DNA from: Parachlamydiaceae bacterium
GTDB taxonomy: Bacteria > Chlamydiota > Chlamydiia > Chlamydiales > Parachlamydiaceae
Direction of reading: 5' to 3'
Length of the DNA: 8,009 bases
Assembly: GCA_030679615.1 (NCBI GenBank)
Contig: JAUXSJ010000205.1
Location: 1 to 8,009 of the forward strand
Part shown: piece after piece, positions 1 through 5,684 of the stretch
Numbering within the stretch: position 1 is the first letter of the stretch
How the letters are laid out: the number at the start of each line of letters is the position of its first letter
Program-made: the position numbers and the translations under genes
Notes under the pieces: generated by a model
Seen by the model: the letters and a program-made list of their open reading frames with translations, nothing else
What the model was told of the DNA's origin: nothing
Database searches by the model: none

Positions 1-531
1 GTTCAACGTGTTCCTCAAACTGAAGCTCAAGGTCGCGTTCATACCTCAGCGATTACGATAGCAGCCTTTCCAGAGCCTGACGAAAGTACGGCCATTCATT
101 TAGATGAAAAAGATTTAAGGATTGATACCTACCGCTCTTCTGGAGCAGGTGGGCAGCACGTAAACACGACAGATAGTGCTGTGCGTATTACACATATTCC
201 TACAGGAGTCGTTTCTTCATCACAAGAAGAACGAAGTCAGCATAAAAACAAAGATAAGGCGATGCGCTTATTGATAGCAAAATTGACTGAGTTTGAAGAG
301 CAAAAAAGGCATCAGGAAGTTTCTTCTAAAAGATCTCAACAGGTGGGTTCAGGTGATCGCTCCGAACGGATCCGTACTTATAATTTCCCTCAAAATCGAT
401 TGACAGATCATCGCATTAACTTAACAAAATATAATCTTGATCAAATCATGAATGGTGAACTTGAAGAGGTTACGACCGCTTTAGTTGCATTCTTCCATCA
501 AGAAAAATTAAAAGCCGAAGACGAGCAATGA
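1..531 (+). CDS. prfA: Peptide chain release factor 1 (RF1), 3' part, cut by window start
   Basis: RF1 recognises UAA and UAG stop codons in the ribosomal A site and triggers hydrolysis of peptidyl-tRNA. The reading frame is open from base 1, so the N-terminal half lies outside the window; 176 codons and a TGA stop remain. The stretch begins VQRVPQTEAQGRVHTSA. Its PQT (bases 13-21) sits where RF1 has its PxT stop-codon-reading motif, whereas RF2 has SPF there, so this is RF1 rather than RF2. The catalytic GGQ is at 148-156 within GAGGQHVNTTDSAVRITH, and the class I C-terminal segment (SGDRSERIRTYNFPQNRLTDHR) follows. The stop overlaps the start of prmC by four bases (ATGA), which suggests translational coupling to the enzyme that methylates this GGQ. 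No internal start is needed, because conserved sequence continues to base 1. Confidence 0.97.
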   Translation, partial: VQRVPQTEAQGRVHTSAITIAAFPEPDESTAIHLDEKDLRIDTYRSSGAGGQHVNTTDSAVRITHIPTGVVSSSQEERSQHKNKDKAMRLLIAKLTEFEEQKRHQEVSSKRSQQVGSGDRSERIRTYNFPQNRLTDHRINLTKYNLDQIMNGELEEVTTALVAFFHQEKLKAEDEQ

Positions 532-1376
532 AAATTGTTCGGGAATTTTTAAAAGAAGCAACCGAATGTTTCTCAAGTTTGCAGTTTACTCAAGCAAGGC
601 GTCAAAGTGAAGATTTACTCTGCGATTTATTGAGTTGCTCACGACTTCAGTTATATATGCAACTTGACTATCCTTTAACAGAATTAGAACTTGAAAAAGC
701 TAAAAATTGGCTTCAAAGAAGAGCTCAAGGAGAACCTTTAGCTTATATTCATGGTAAAATTGATTTTTATGGATGTACAATAGAGGTTAACCCCTCAGTC
801 CTTATTCCTCGTCAAGAAACAGAAATTTTAGTAGACAAAGTTGTTCAATCCTTAAAAAAACAAGATCTTAAGGGAAAAATTTTTGTCGACTTATGCTGTG
901 GGTCCGGTTGTATTGGGACTGCAGTGAAAAAAAAATTTCCAGAGTTAACCGTCTATTTATCCGATATTTCAGCTAAAGCAATTCAGTTGGCCAAGAGAAA
1001 TGCAGCATTAAATCAAGTAGAACTTTTTTATCTTGAAGGGGATTTATTAGAACCTTTTATCGATTTAAAGTTTGATTACCTCGTTTGTAATCCTCCGTAT
1101 ATTTCAAAAAAAGAATATGCTAACCTTGAAAATGAAGTGAAAGAATTCGAACCCTCATTAGCTTTAATTGGGGGAGAATCGGGATTAGAATTTTATCAAC
1201 GCCTTTCCAAAGAATTGCCTCATTATTTAAATTCAAAAAGTCAAATTTGGATGGAGATTGGATATGCTCAAGGTGAAGATATAAAAAAAATTTTTAATTC
1301 GCATGGTTGGGTAAAAAAAACAGTAGAAAATGACTGGGCAGGACACGATCGTTTCTTTTTCCTTGAAAATGAATGA
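528..1376 (+). CDS. prmC: Release factor glutamine N5-methyltransferase PrmC (HemK)
   Basis: PrmC transfers a methyl group from S-adenosylmethionine to the side-chain nitrogen of the GGQ glutamine in RF1 and RF2, which improves termination. The 282-residue product is of normal family length. An N-terminal helical domain for release factor binding covers about residues 1-85 and includes RAQGEPLAYIHGKIDFYG (65-82), close to the family signature. The Rossmann methyltransferase domain follows, with SAM-binding DLCCGSGCIG at 121-130 (the usual form is LDLGTGSG, so the paired cysteines are a small variation), an acidic residue after the second strand (D146), and the catalytic NPPY at 188-191 that binds the target amide. 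The ATG at 528 overlaps the prfA stop. The name HemK is historical; this is not a haem enzyme. Confidence 0.96.
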   Translation: MKIVREFLKEATECFSSLQFTQARRQSEDLLCDLLSCSRLQLYMQLDYPLTELELEKAKNWLQRRAQGEPLAYIHGKIDFYGCTIEVNPSVLIPRQETEILVDKVVQSLKKQDLKGKIFVDLCCGSGCIGTAVKKKFPELTVYLSDISAKAIQLAKRNAALNQVELFYLEGDLLEPFIDLKFDYLVCNPPYISKKEYANLENEVKEFEPSLALIGGESGLEFYQRLSKELPHYLNSKSQIWMEIGYAQGEDIKKIFNSHGWVKKTVENDWAGHDRFFFLENE

Positions 1377-1436
1377 TTTTTTACGTATTCTGCTTTCTTT
1401 TAAGAATGAATTTTAAATCAATAATTAGGGTGTTTT

Positions 1437-2765
1437 ATGCTCGGAGCATTGACAGCTAAATTTCAGAATGTTTTCTCGAAATTGTCAGGCAAAAAAAAGC
1501 TGACTGAAGAAAATATAACGGAAGCCGTTAATGACGTGCGATTGGCATTATTAGAAGCGGATGTCAATTATAGTGTAGCAAAAGCATTGATTATTAAGAT
1601 TAAGGAAAAAGTTCTTGGTGATGAGGTGATGAAATCCGTCACGCCAGGACAAATGTTTATTAAAATTGTACACGATGAATTAATGGCTTTAATGGGGGGG
1701 CAAGAAGAGAAATTAAATCTCGAAGGCCAGCCTGGAGTCATTATGTTGTGTGGTTTGCAGGGTGCTGGTAAAACGACGCATTGTGCTAAACTTGCAAAGT
1801 ATCTGAAAAAGAAAGGGGGAGTTGAAAAACCTCTTTTAGCTGCTTGTGATTTGCAAAGGCCTGCTGCAATAGAACAATTAAAAATTCTTGGAGACCAAAT
1901 TGGGGTTCCAGTGTTTACAATGGCCGGGGAACAAAATCCGGTGACTGTAGCAAAGGAAGCGTTAAAATTTGCTAAGGCTGAAGGTCATGATGTCTTAATT
2001 GTCGATACTGCGGGACGATTGCATATTGATGAAGAGCTCATGAAGCAATTAAAACAGGTGAAAGAGGTTTTAAACCCTCAGGAAATCTTGTTTGTTGCAA
2101 ATGCCACGACGGGTCAAGACGCAGTAAATATTGCGAACGAGTTCAATAAGCAAATTGAAATCTCGGGCTCAATTTTGACTATGTTAGATGGGAATACTCG
2201 TGGTGGAGCGGCCATTTCGATTCGTCAAGTGACAGGAAAGCCATTAAAATTTGAAGGAATTGGAGAAAGAGTTGACGATATTCAACTATTCAATCCTCAA
2301 TCGATGGCTGATCGTATTCTAGGAATGGGAGACACCATCAATTTGGTGAAAAAGGCGCAAGAGCACTTTGATGAAGATGAAGCTAAAAAATTAGAACAAA
2401 AAATTCGAAGTGCAACATTTACTTATGATGATTATCTGAAGCAAATTCAGACAGTTAAAAAAATGGGGTCCATCAAAAGCTTGCTTGGAATGCTACCTGG
2501 CATGGGTCAGTTTCCGGCAATGGATTTTGATGAAAAAGAGTTCTCTAAAGTCGAAGCGATCATTCAATCAATGACACCGGCTGAACGACGAGAAGAATGT
2601 GATCTCACCCACCCACGACGCGAGCGTATTGCTAAGGGGAGTGGAACGAAAATAGAAGCTATTAATAAGCTTGTAAAGTCTTTTAAACAGGCTAAACAAT
2701 TTTTTAAAAACATGCCAAATATGAAACAATTAGAAAAGATGTTGGGAGGATCCCTATGGCGTTAA
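1437..2765 (+). CDS. ffh: Signal recognition particle GTPase Ffh (SRP54)
   Basis: Ffh with 4.5S RNA forms the bacterial SRP, which binds hydrophobic signal sequences on nascent chains and docks with FtsY at the membrane. The 442-residue product has the N domain (about 1-90), the G domain with P-loop GLQGAGKT (106-113), DLQRPAA (138-144), DTAGR (190-194) and TGQDAVN (225-231), then the methionine-containing M domain (about 325-442) with the RNA-binding segment PRRERIAKGSGT (393-404). Two G-domain residues differ from the usual form: the TKxD guanine-specificity motif reads TMLD (248-251), and the aspartate normally before AxTGQD is Asn222. The ATG at 1437 follows a TAGGG ribosome site at 1426-1430 and begins MLGALTAKFQ as expected. 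A 60-bp gap without a visible terminator separates it from prmC. Its last codons overlap rpsP by 10 bp. Confidence 0.97.
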   Translation: MLGALTAKFQNVFSKLSGKKKLTEENITEAVNDVRLALLEADVNYSVAKALIIKIKEKVLGDEVMKSVTPGQMFIKIVHDELMALMGGQEEKLNLEGQPGVIMLCGLQGAGKTTHCAKLAKYLKKKGGVEKPLLAACDLQRPAAIEQLKILGDQIGVPVFTMAGEQNPVTVAKEALKFAKAEGHDVLIVDTAGRLHIDEELMKQLKQVKEVLNPQEILFVANATTGQDAVNIANEFNKQIEISGSILTMLDGNTRGGAAISIRQVTGKPLKFEGIGERVDDIQLFNPQSMADRILGMGDTINLVKKAQEHFDEDEAKKLEQKIRSATFTYDDYLKQIQTVKKMGSIKSLLGMLPGMGQFPAMDFDEKEFSKVEAIIQSMTPAERREECDLTHPRRERIAKGSGTKIEAINKLVKSFKQAKQFFKNMPNMKQLEKMLGGSLWR

Positions 2766-3085
2766 AAATTAGATTGCGACAACAAGGTCGTACAAATCGT
2801 CCATTTTACCGTTTGGTTGTGACAGATTCACGATCACCGAGAGATGGAAAATACTTAGAAGCATTGGGTTGGTACAATCCAATAGAAGCAGAAGATGATA
2901 AAAAGATTTCCTTTAAATCTGATCGAATTGAACATTGGTTAGGATTAGGGGCTCAATTATCAGAATCTGTAGAAAGTTTGGTGCACAGAACATCTCCTCA
3001 AGTGATCTCTGATCTTAGAGCGAAAAAAGCTGCTCATCAAGCTAAAATGGCTACAAAAAGAAAAAGGAAGAGCGCAAAAGCATAG
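2756..3085 (+). CDS. rpsP: 30S ribosomal protein S16
   Basis: S16 is a primary-type 30S assembly protein that binds the 5' domain of 16S rRNA. The 109-residue product starts MALKIRLRQQGRTNRPFYRL and continues with SRSPRDGKYLEALGWYNP, the standard S16 core, followed by the second S16 block ending near residue 85. The tail (about 88-109) is rich in lysine, arginine and alanine, as is common for chlamydial and other long S16 proteins. The ribosome site GGGAGGA at 2744-2750 lies inside the end of ffh, five bases before the ATG, and supports this start. The frame overlaps ffh by 10 bp and abuts trmD with no spacer. Confidence 0.97.
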   Translation: MALKIRLRQQGRTNRPFYRLVVTDSRSPRDGKYLEALGWYNPIEAEDDKKISFKSDRIEHWLGLGAQLSESVESLVHRTSPQVISDLRAKKAAHQAKMATKRKRKSAKA

Positions 3086-3772
3086 ATGTTGATTCATATT
3101 TTATCCCTTTTTCCTGGGTATTTTAAAGGACCTTTTGATGAGAGTATGATCAAACAGGCAAGAAATAAAGGGTTATTAGAAATTGAATTAATAGACATTA
3201 GAGATTTTGCAGACCTTCCTCATCGACGAGTAGACGATAGGCCTTATGGTGGCGGTCCTGGAATGGTGATGATGCCCAAGCCAGTTATGGATGCAGTACA
3301 ACATGTGAAATCTGAGGGTGCTCATGTTGTTTATCTTTCCCCTCAAGGAAAGCCACTAAATGCTAAAAAAAGCCGCTGTTTAGCTCAAAAGCCTCATTTG
3401 ATTTTATTATGTGGTCATTATGAAGGAATTGATCAGCGGGCATTAGACGATGTCGTCGATGAAGAAATTAGTATTGGGGACTACGTATTAACAAATGGTT
3501 GCCTTGCAGCCATTGTGTTAGTGGATAGTGTGGTTAGATTTATTCCAGGTGTGCTCGGAGACGAATTATCTTCAGTTGAAGATTCGTTTGAAGAAGAAGG
3601 TGGAATACCTTTATTAGATTGCCCTCACTATACCCGGCCAGAAGATTTTAAAGGGAAAAAGGTCCCTGCTGTTCTTTTAAGTGGGAATCATCGAGAGATT
3701 GAAAAATGGCGTCGCGAACAGAAGTTGAAAATAACAGCAGAAAAGCGGCCTGATTTATTAAAAAAGAATTAA
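3086..3772 (+). CDS. trmD: tRNA (guanine37-N1)-methyltransferase TrmD
   Basis: TrmD methylates N1 of guanosine 37, next to the anticodon, in tRNAs reading CNN and some other codons, and so prevents +1 frameshifts. The 228-residue product is near family length and shows the SPOUT trefoil-knot enzyme landmarks: DDRPYGGGPGMVM (50-62), YLSPQG (83-88), LLCGHYEGIDQR (107-118), ISIGDYVLT (128-136), RFIPGVLG (151-158) and LLDCPHYTRP (176-185). Arg151 and Asp166 match the catalytic pair known from the Haemophilus and E. coli enzymes. Two departures stand out: NGCLAA replaces the usual GGELPA after VLT, and the link between EDSF and LLDCPHYTRP is about four residues longer than in E. coli. It starts right after the rpsP stop; rimM, which sits between these genes in many bacteria, is absent here. 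A purine-rich AAGGAAGAG lies at about 3065-3073. Confidence 0.96.
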   Translation: MLIHILSLFPGYFKGPFDESMIKQARNKGLLEIELIDIRDFADLPHRRVDDRPYGGGPGMVMMPKPVMDAVQHVKSEGAHVVYLSPQGKPLNAKKSRCLAQKPHLILLCGHYEGIDQRALDDVVDEEISIGDYVLTNGCLAAIVLVDSVVRFIPGVLGDELSSVEDSFEEEGGIPLLDCPHYTRPEDFKGKKVPAVLLSGNHREIEKWRREQKLKITAEKRPDLLKKN

Positions 3773-3776
3773 ATTG

Positions 3777-3784
3777 TTAGGAGA
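3777..3784 (+). promoter_or_regulatory. Ribosome binding site that fixes the rplS start
   Basis: TTAGGAGA ends seven bases before the ATG at 3792. It falls between the upstream in-frame TTG (3774) and the ATG, so it can only serve the ATG. This decides between the two possible starts. Confidence 0.8.
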
Positions 3785-3791
3785 ATTTATT

Positions 3792-4211
3792 ATGAGCCGA
3801 TGTGCGATTATTGAAAAATTACAACAAGAGCAAATAAAGTCTTCAATGACTGATTTTCGTGTTGGAGATACTATTAAGATCCATACGCGTATTATTGAAG
3901 GTGATAAAGAACGTATTCAGGTTTTTACTGGTACAGTTATAGCAAGAAAAGGTGCAGGATTATCTGAAACTTTTTCAGTGCATCGTGTAGCCTATGGCGA
4001 AGGGATGGAGCGTGTATTCATGTTGCATAGCCCACGAATTGCTAAAATTGAAGTGACTAAGGAAGGGGATGTAAGACGTAGTAAACTTTATTACTTACGT
4101 GGAACATCAGGTAAAGCTTCTAAAGTTAAAGCACGTTTAGGCGGTCGTAAAGCTGCTATTGATAAAAAAGCAAAAGGTGTTTCTCAAGAAACTGCTGAAG
4201 TCAACGAATAG
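3792..4211 (+). CDS. rplS: 50S ribosomal protein L19
   Basis: L19 lies at the interface of the 30S and 50S subunits. The product from this ATG is 139 residues. It contains the L19 core: FRVGDTIKIHTRIIEGDKER, then IQVFTGTVIARKGAGLSETF, then RVAYGEGMERVF, and ends with a KLYYLRG strand. A lysine- and alanine-rich tail of about 30 residues makes it longer than the typical 115-120. A TTG at 3774 would add six residues, but it lies upstream of the TTAGGAGA ribosome site at 3777-3784, which is well placed eight or so bases before the ATG at 3792. MSRCAIIEKLQQEQ also matches the expected N-terminus. It follows trmD by 19 bp and appears to be in the same operon. Confidence 0.96.
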   Translation: MSRCAIIEKLQQEQIKSSMTDFRVGDTIKIHTRIIEGDKERIQVFTGTVIARKGAGLSETFSVHRVAYGEGMERVFMLHSPRIAKIEVTKEGDVRRSKLYYLRGTSGKASKVKARLGGRKAAIDKKAKGVSQETAEVNE

Positions 4212-4222
4212 ATTTCTTGAAT

Positions 4223-4267
4223 GTCCCTTGGGTCCTTTGGGTCCCTTGGGTCTCTAATGTCTCTCTT
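4223..4267 (+). repeat. 9-bp tandem repeat between rplS and rnhB
   Basis: Five consecutive 9-bp units can be read: GTCCCTTGG, GTCCTTTGG, GTCCCTTGG, GTCTCTAAT and GTCTCTCTT. The first three are nearly identical and the last two have diverged but keep GTCYCT or similar. The G+C-rich units stand out against the AT-rich surroundings. The array lies in the 100-bp non-coding gap after rplS. I see no clear terminator in this gap and no function for the repeat. Confidence 0.8.
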
Positions 4268-4311
4268 ATTCTTATTCAAAATAACGACCAAATCAAACGA
4301 CACCGGTAAAA

Positions 4312-4971
4312 ATGTCACTGAAAATAGACCCTTCTGAAAGATCGCGTTTAAAAAAAATGACTCAATATGAATTAGAGGGTTATTCGCAAGGATATCAATT
4401 TATCGCTGGCGTAGATGAGGCAGGAAGGGGACCTTTAGCGGGTCCTGTAGTTGCAGCTGCTTGCATTTTACCCAAGGGACTACTTATTCCGAAAATTGAT
4501 GATAGTAAAAAGTTAACGCCTGAAATTCGCGCTGAATTATATACTTTTTTAACAAATCATTCACAAATTCACTTTGGAATTGGGATTGTCTCATCTTTAG
4601 AAATTGATCAAATAAATATTTATCAAGCAACGCATCAAGCAATGCGATTGGCTATTCAAAATCTTTTCCAACAGCCAGATTATTTATTAGTTGATGGTAA
4701 AGGATTTTCTCATTCAAGTGTCTCTTGCTTAAATATTGTCAAAGGCGATCAATTTTCGCAATCTATCGCTGCAGCATCTATTATCGCGAAAGAAACAAGA
4801 GATGGGTTGATGATTGATTTTAATGGTCAGTGGCCGCAATATGGATTCGATCAACACAAAGGTTATGGTACCCCTAAACATAAAGAAGCGTTATCAAGGC
4901 ATGGTCCTTGTCCGATCCATCGCATGTCATTCGAACCTTGTGCCTTAGCTAGTCTTTTTTCAAAAAATTGA
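4312..4971 (+). CDS. rnhB: Ribonuclease HII
   Basis: RNase HII cuts the RNA strand of RNA-DNA hybrids and removes single ribonucleotides misincorporated into DNA. The 219-residue product carries AGVDEAGRGPLAGPVVAAA (32-50), DSKKL (64-68), LLVDGK (125-130) and KGDQFSQSIAAASIIAKETRD (start 144). The metal-binding residues read Asp35, Glu36, Asp128 and Asp146, with spacing like that of the E. coli enzyme (16, 17, 108, 126). The GYGT of the substrate-binding loop is at 184-187. About 30 residues precede the first strand. The start at 4312 has no good ribosome site; a second ATG at 4357 (Met16) also lacks one, so the exact start is uncertain. Gene order after rplS matches what I recall from Chlamydia, but the next genes there (gmk and others) do not follow here. 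Confidence 0.95.
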   Translation: MSLKIDPSERSRLKKMTQYELEGYSQGYQFIAGVDEAGRGPLAGPVVAAACILPKGLLIPKIDDSKKLTPEIRAELYTFLTNHSQIHFGIGIVSSLEIDQINIYQATHQAMRLAIQNLFQQPDYLLVDGKGFSHSSVSCLNIVKGDQFSQSIAAASIIAKETRDGLMIDFNGQWPQYGFDQHKGYGTPKHKEALSRHGPCPIHRMSFEPCALASLFSKN

Positions 4972-4977
4972 AGAAAA

Positions 4978-5090
4978 TAAAACACAAAGACACTAAGACA
5001 CGAAGGAATCTAAAAAATGATATTTCATAATTATAAAATAATGTCTTACCGTTTCTTTGTGTCTTAGAGTCTTCGTGTCTTTGTGTTTTA
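4978..5090. repeat. Large imperfect palindrome made of 8-bp units
   Basis: The left arm 4978-5005 and right arm 5063-5090 are inverted copies that agree at 25 of 28 positions. Each arm is itself a tandem array with an 8-bp period: the left reads AACACAAA, GACACTAA, GACACGAA (4981-5004); the right, on the minus strand from 5087 to 5056, reads AACACAAA, GACACGAA, GACTCTAA, GACACAAA. The consensus is GACACNAA with one variable base. The middle holds a further 20-bp palindrome (5021-5040, one mismatched pair), so the whole element could fold as one long hairpin. It begins seven bases after the rnhB stop. It may end transcription or be a mobile or repeated non-coding element; the sequence alone does not say which. 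Confidence 0.8.
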
Positions 5091-5121
5091 AATATCTCTA
5101 ATGTGTTTTAAGTATCCCTAA
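5082..5121 (+). repeat. 20-bp tandem duplication
   Basis: Bases 5082-5101 and 5102-5121 are adjacent copies of a TGTGTTTTAARTATCYCTAA unit differing at two positions (18 of 20 match). The first copy overlaps the outer end of the right arm of the preceding palindrome, so the duplication took in part of that element's edge. Confidence 0.75.
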
Positions 5122-5125
5122 TTTG

Positions 5126-5249
5126 TAGATGGAAAAATGTTGAAAAAAATGAGAAGAGTAGACTATTTTTTATCTTTGAAATTCTTAGTCTCTTGTTTGT
5201 TTCTTTTAAACTTAAATTTTTTAATTTACAAATCATGGTTTTCCATCTA
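5126..5249. repeat. 11-bp perfect inverted repeat with AT-rich interior, possible MITE-like element
   Basis: TAGATGGAAAA at 5126-5136 is exactly inverted as TTTTCCATCTA at 5239-5249, enclosing 102 bp of AT-rich DNA without a coding frame. Both ends carry TA, so a GATGGAAAA-ended element with a TA target duplication is possible, but the terminal match is short and AT-rich. No transposase is present. An alternative is a chance match in biased sequence. Confidence 0.35.
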
Positions 5250-5266
5250 AATCCAAATTTCTTTTC

Positions 5267-5297
5267 TTGACATTTATTTTAAAAATGTTAATGTATT
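5267..5297 (+). promoter_or_regulatory. Probable promoter of infA
   Basis: A perfect -35 hexamer TTGACA lies at 5267-5272. The -10 is less clear: TAATGT (5289-5294, 16-bp spacer) and TGTATT (5292-5297, 19-bp spacer) are the candidates, neither close to TATAAT. Transcription would begin around 5300-5306, leaving a leader of about 65 bases before infA. It is the best promoter-like site in the window and fits a primary sigma factor. Confidence 0.5.
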
Positions 5298-5305
5298 AGT
5301 CACAA

Positions 5306-5345
5306 TTTCAAGAAGGAATTTTTATTGAAGAGAGACTTCTTGGAA
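5306..5345 (+). promoter_or_regulatory. Leader hairpin in the infA 5' untranslated region
   Basis: TTTCAAGAAG (5306-5315) can pair with CTTCTTGGAA (5336-5345), ten pairs with one G-U, around a 20-base loop. The stem takes up the AAGAAG half of the purine-rich AAGAAGGAA site at 5310-5318, and would lie at or near the mRNA 5' end if the TTGACA promoter is used. It could stabilise the transcript or control access to the ribosome site. No known riboswitch class is recognised. Confidence 0.4.
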
Positions 5346-5357
5346 ATCAAGTTATAA
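5325..5357 (+). other. Possible 10-codon upstream reading frame before infA
   Basis: A TTG at 5325 follows the AAGGAA site (5313-5318) at normal spacing and opens LKRDFLEIKL, ending with TAA at 5355-5357, 11 bases before the infA ATG. infA itself has no strong ribosome site directly upstream, so coupling through this short frame is conceivable. There is no other evidence for translation, and a chance frame of this length is common. Confidence 0.2.
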
Positions 5358-5368
5358 AAGCGAAAGAC

Positions 5369-5587
5369 ATGCCAAAAGAAGACACAATTAAAATTGATGG
5401 AACAGTAGAGGAATTGCTACCGAATATGCATTTCCGTGTATCCCTTCAAAATGGATTAAAAGTGATTGCACATCTATGCGGAAAGATGCGAATGAAAAAT
5501 ATTCGCGTTCTGGTTGGAGATGTTGTCACGGTTGAAATGTCACCTTATGACTTAAGCAAAGCAAGGATTATTTTCAGACAGCGCTAA
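5369..5587 (+). CDS. infA: Translation initiation factor IF-1
   Basis: IF1 binds the A site of the 30S subunit and, with IF2 and IF3, sets up the initiation complex. The 72-residue product has exactly the length of E. coli IF1 and is a single OB fold. The segment MPKEDTIKIDGTVEELLPN aligns with the usual start, followed by HFRVSLQNGLKVIAHLCGKMR (start 21) and VGDVVTVEMSPYDLSKARI (start 49), ending IIFRQR. The ATG at 5369 is the only start that gives the family N-terminus, but the preceding AAAGCGAAAGAC is a poor ribosome site; the stronger AAGGAA lies 50 bases upstream. It opens the block that continues with tRNA-Thr and tuf. Confidence 0.96.
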   Translation: MPKEDTIKIDGTVEELLPNMHFRVSLQNGLKVIAHLCGKMRMKNIRVLVGDVVTVEMSPYDLSKARIIFRQR

Positions 5588-5604
5588 CGATTTCTATGAA
5601 TTTT

Positions 5605-5630
5605 TGTTGATTTATATATATCAACATTTT
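5605..5630 (+). terminator. Weak stem-loop after infA, possible terminator
   Basis: TGTTGAT (5605-5611) pairs with ATCAACA (5620-5626) over an eight-base AT loop, followed by TTTT. The stem is short and AT-rich, so termination would be inefficient; part of infA transcription may continue into tRNA-Thr and tuf. A second small hairpin (TCATCA/TGATGA, 5635-5651) follows. The same stretch could hold a weak promoter for the tRNA (TTGATT at 5607, TAAACT at 5630), which I do not count as established. Confidence 0.3.
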
Positions 5631-5684
5631 AAACTCATCATTCTTTGATGAAAGAAATGGATAGCGCAATTGCAAAGTTAGCTT

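Larger units (their letters stand above)
4972..5368. other. 397-bp non-coding junction between rnhB and infA
   Basis: This is the longest stretch without a gene. I find no protein-coding frame of interest on either strand. From left to right it holds an imperfect palindrome (4978-5090), a 20-bp tandem duplication (5082-5121), an 11-bp inverted repeat with a roughly 100-bp AT-rich interior (5126-5249), a promoter-like site (5267-5297) and a leader hairpin before infA (5306-5345). Base composition is strongly A+T apart from the 8-bp repeat units. Confidence 0.75.

Noticed and set aside
1377..1436. Terminator between prmC and ffh
   Set aside because: There is a short T run at the prmC stop but no stem before it.
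3774..3791. TTG at 3774 as the rplS start
   Set aside because: The ribosome site lies downstream of it and serves the ATG at 3792; the six extra residues do not fit the L19 family.
4978..5121. CRISPR array
   Set aside because: The units are 8 bp, contiguous, inverted between arms and without spacers; no cas genes are nearby.
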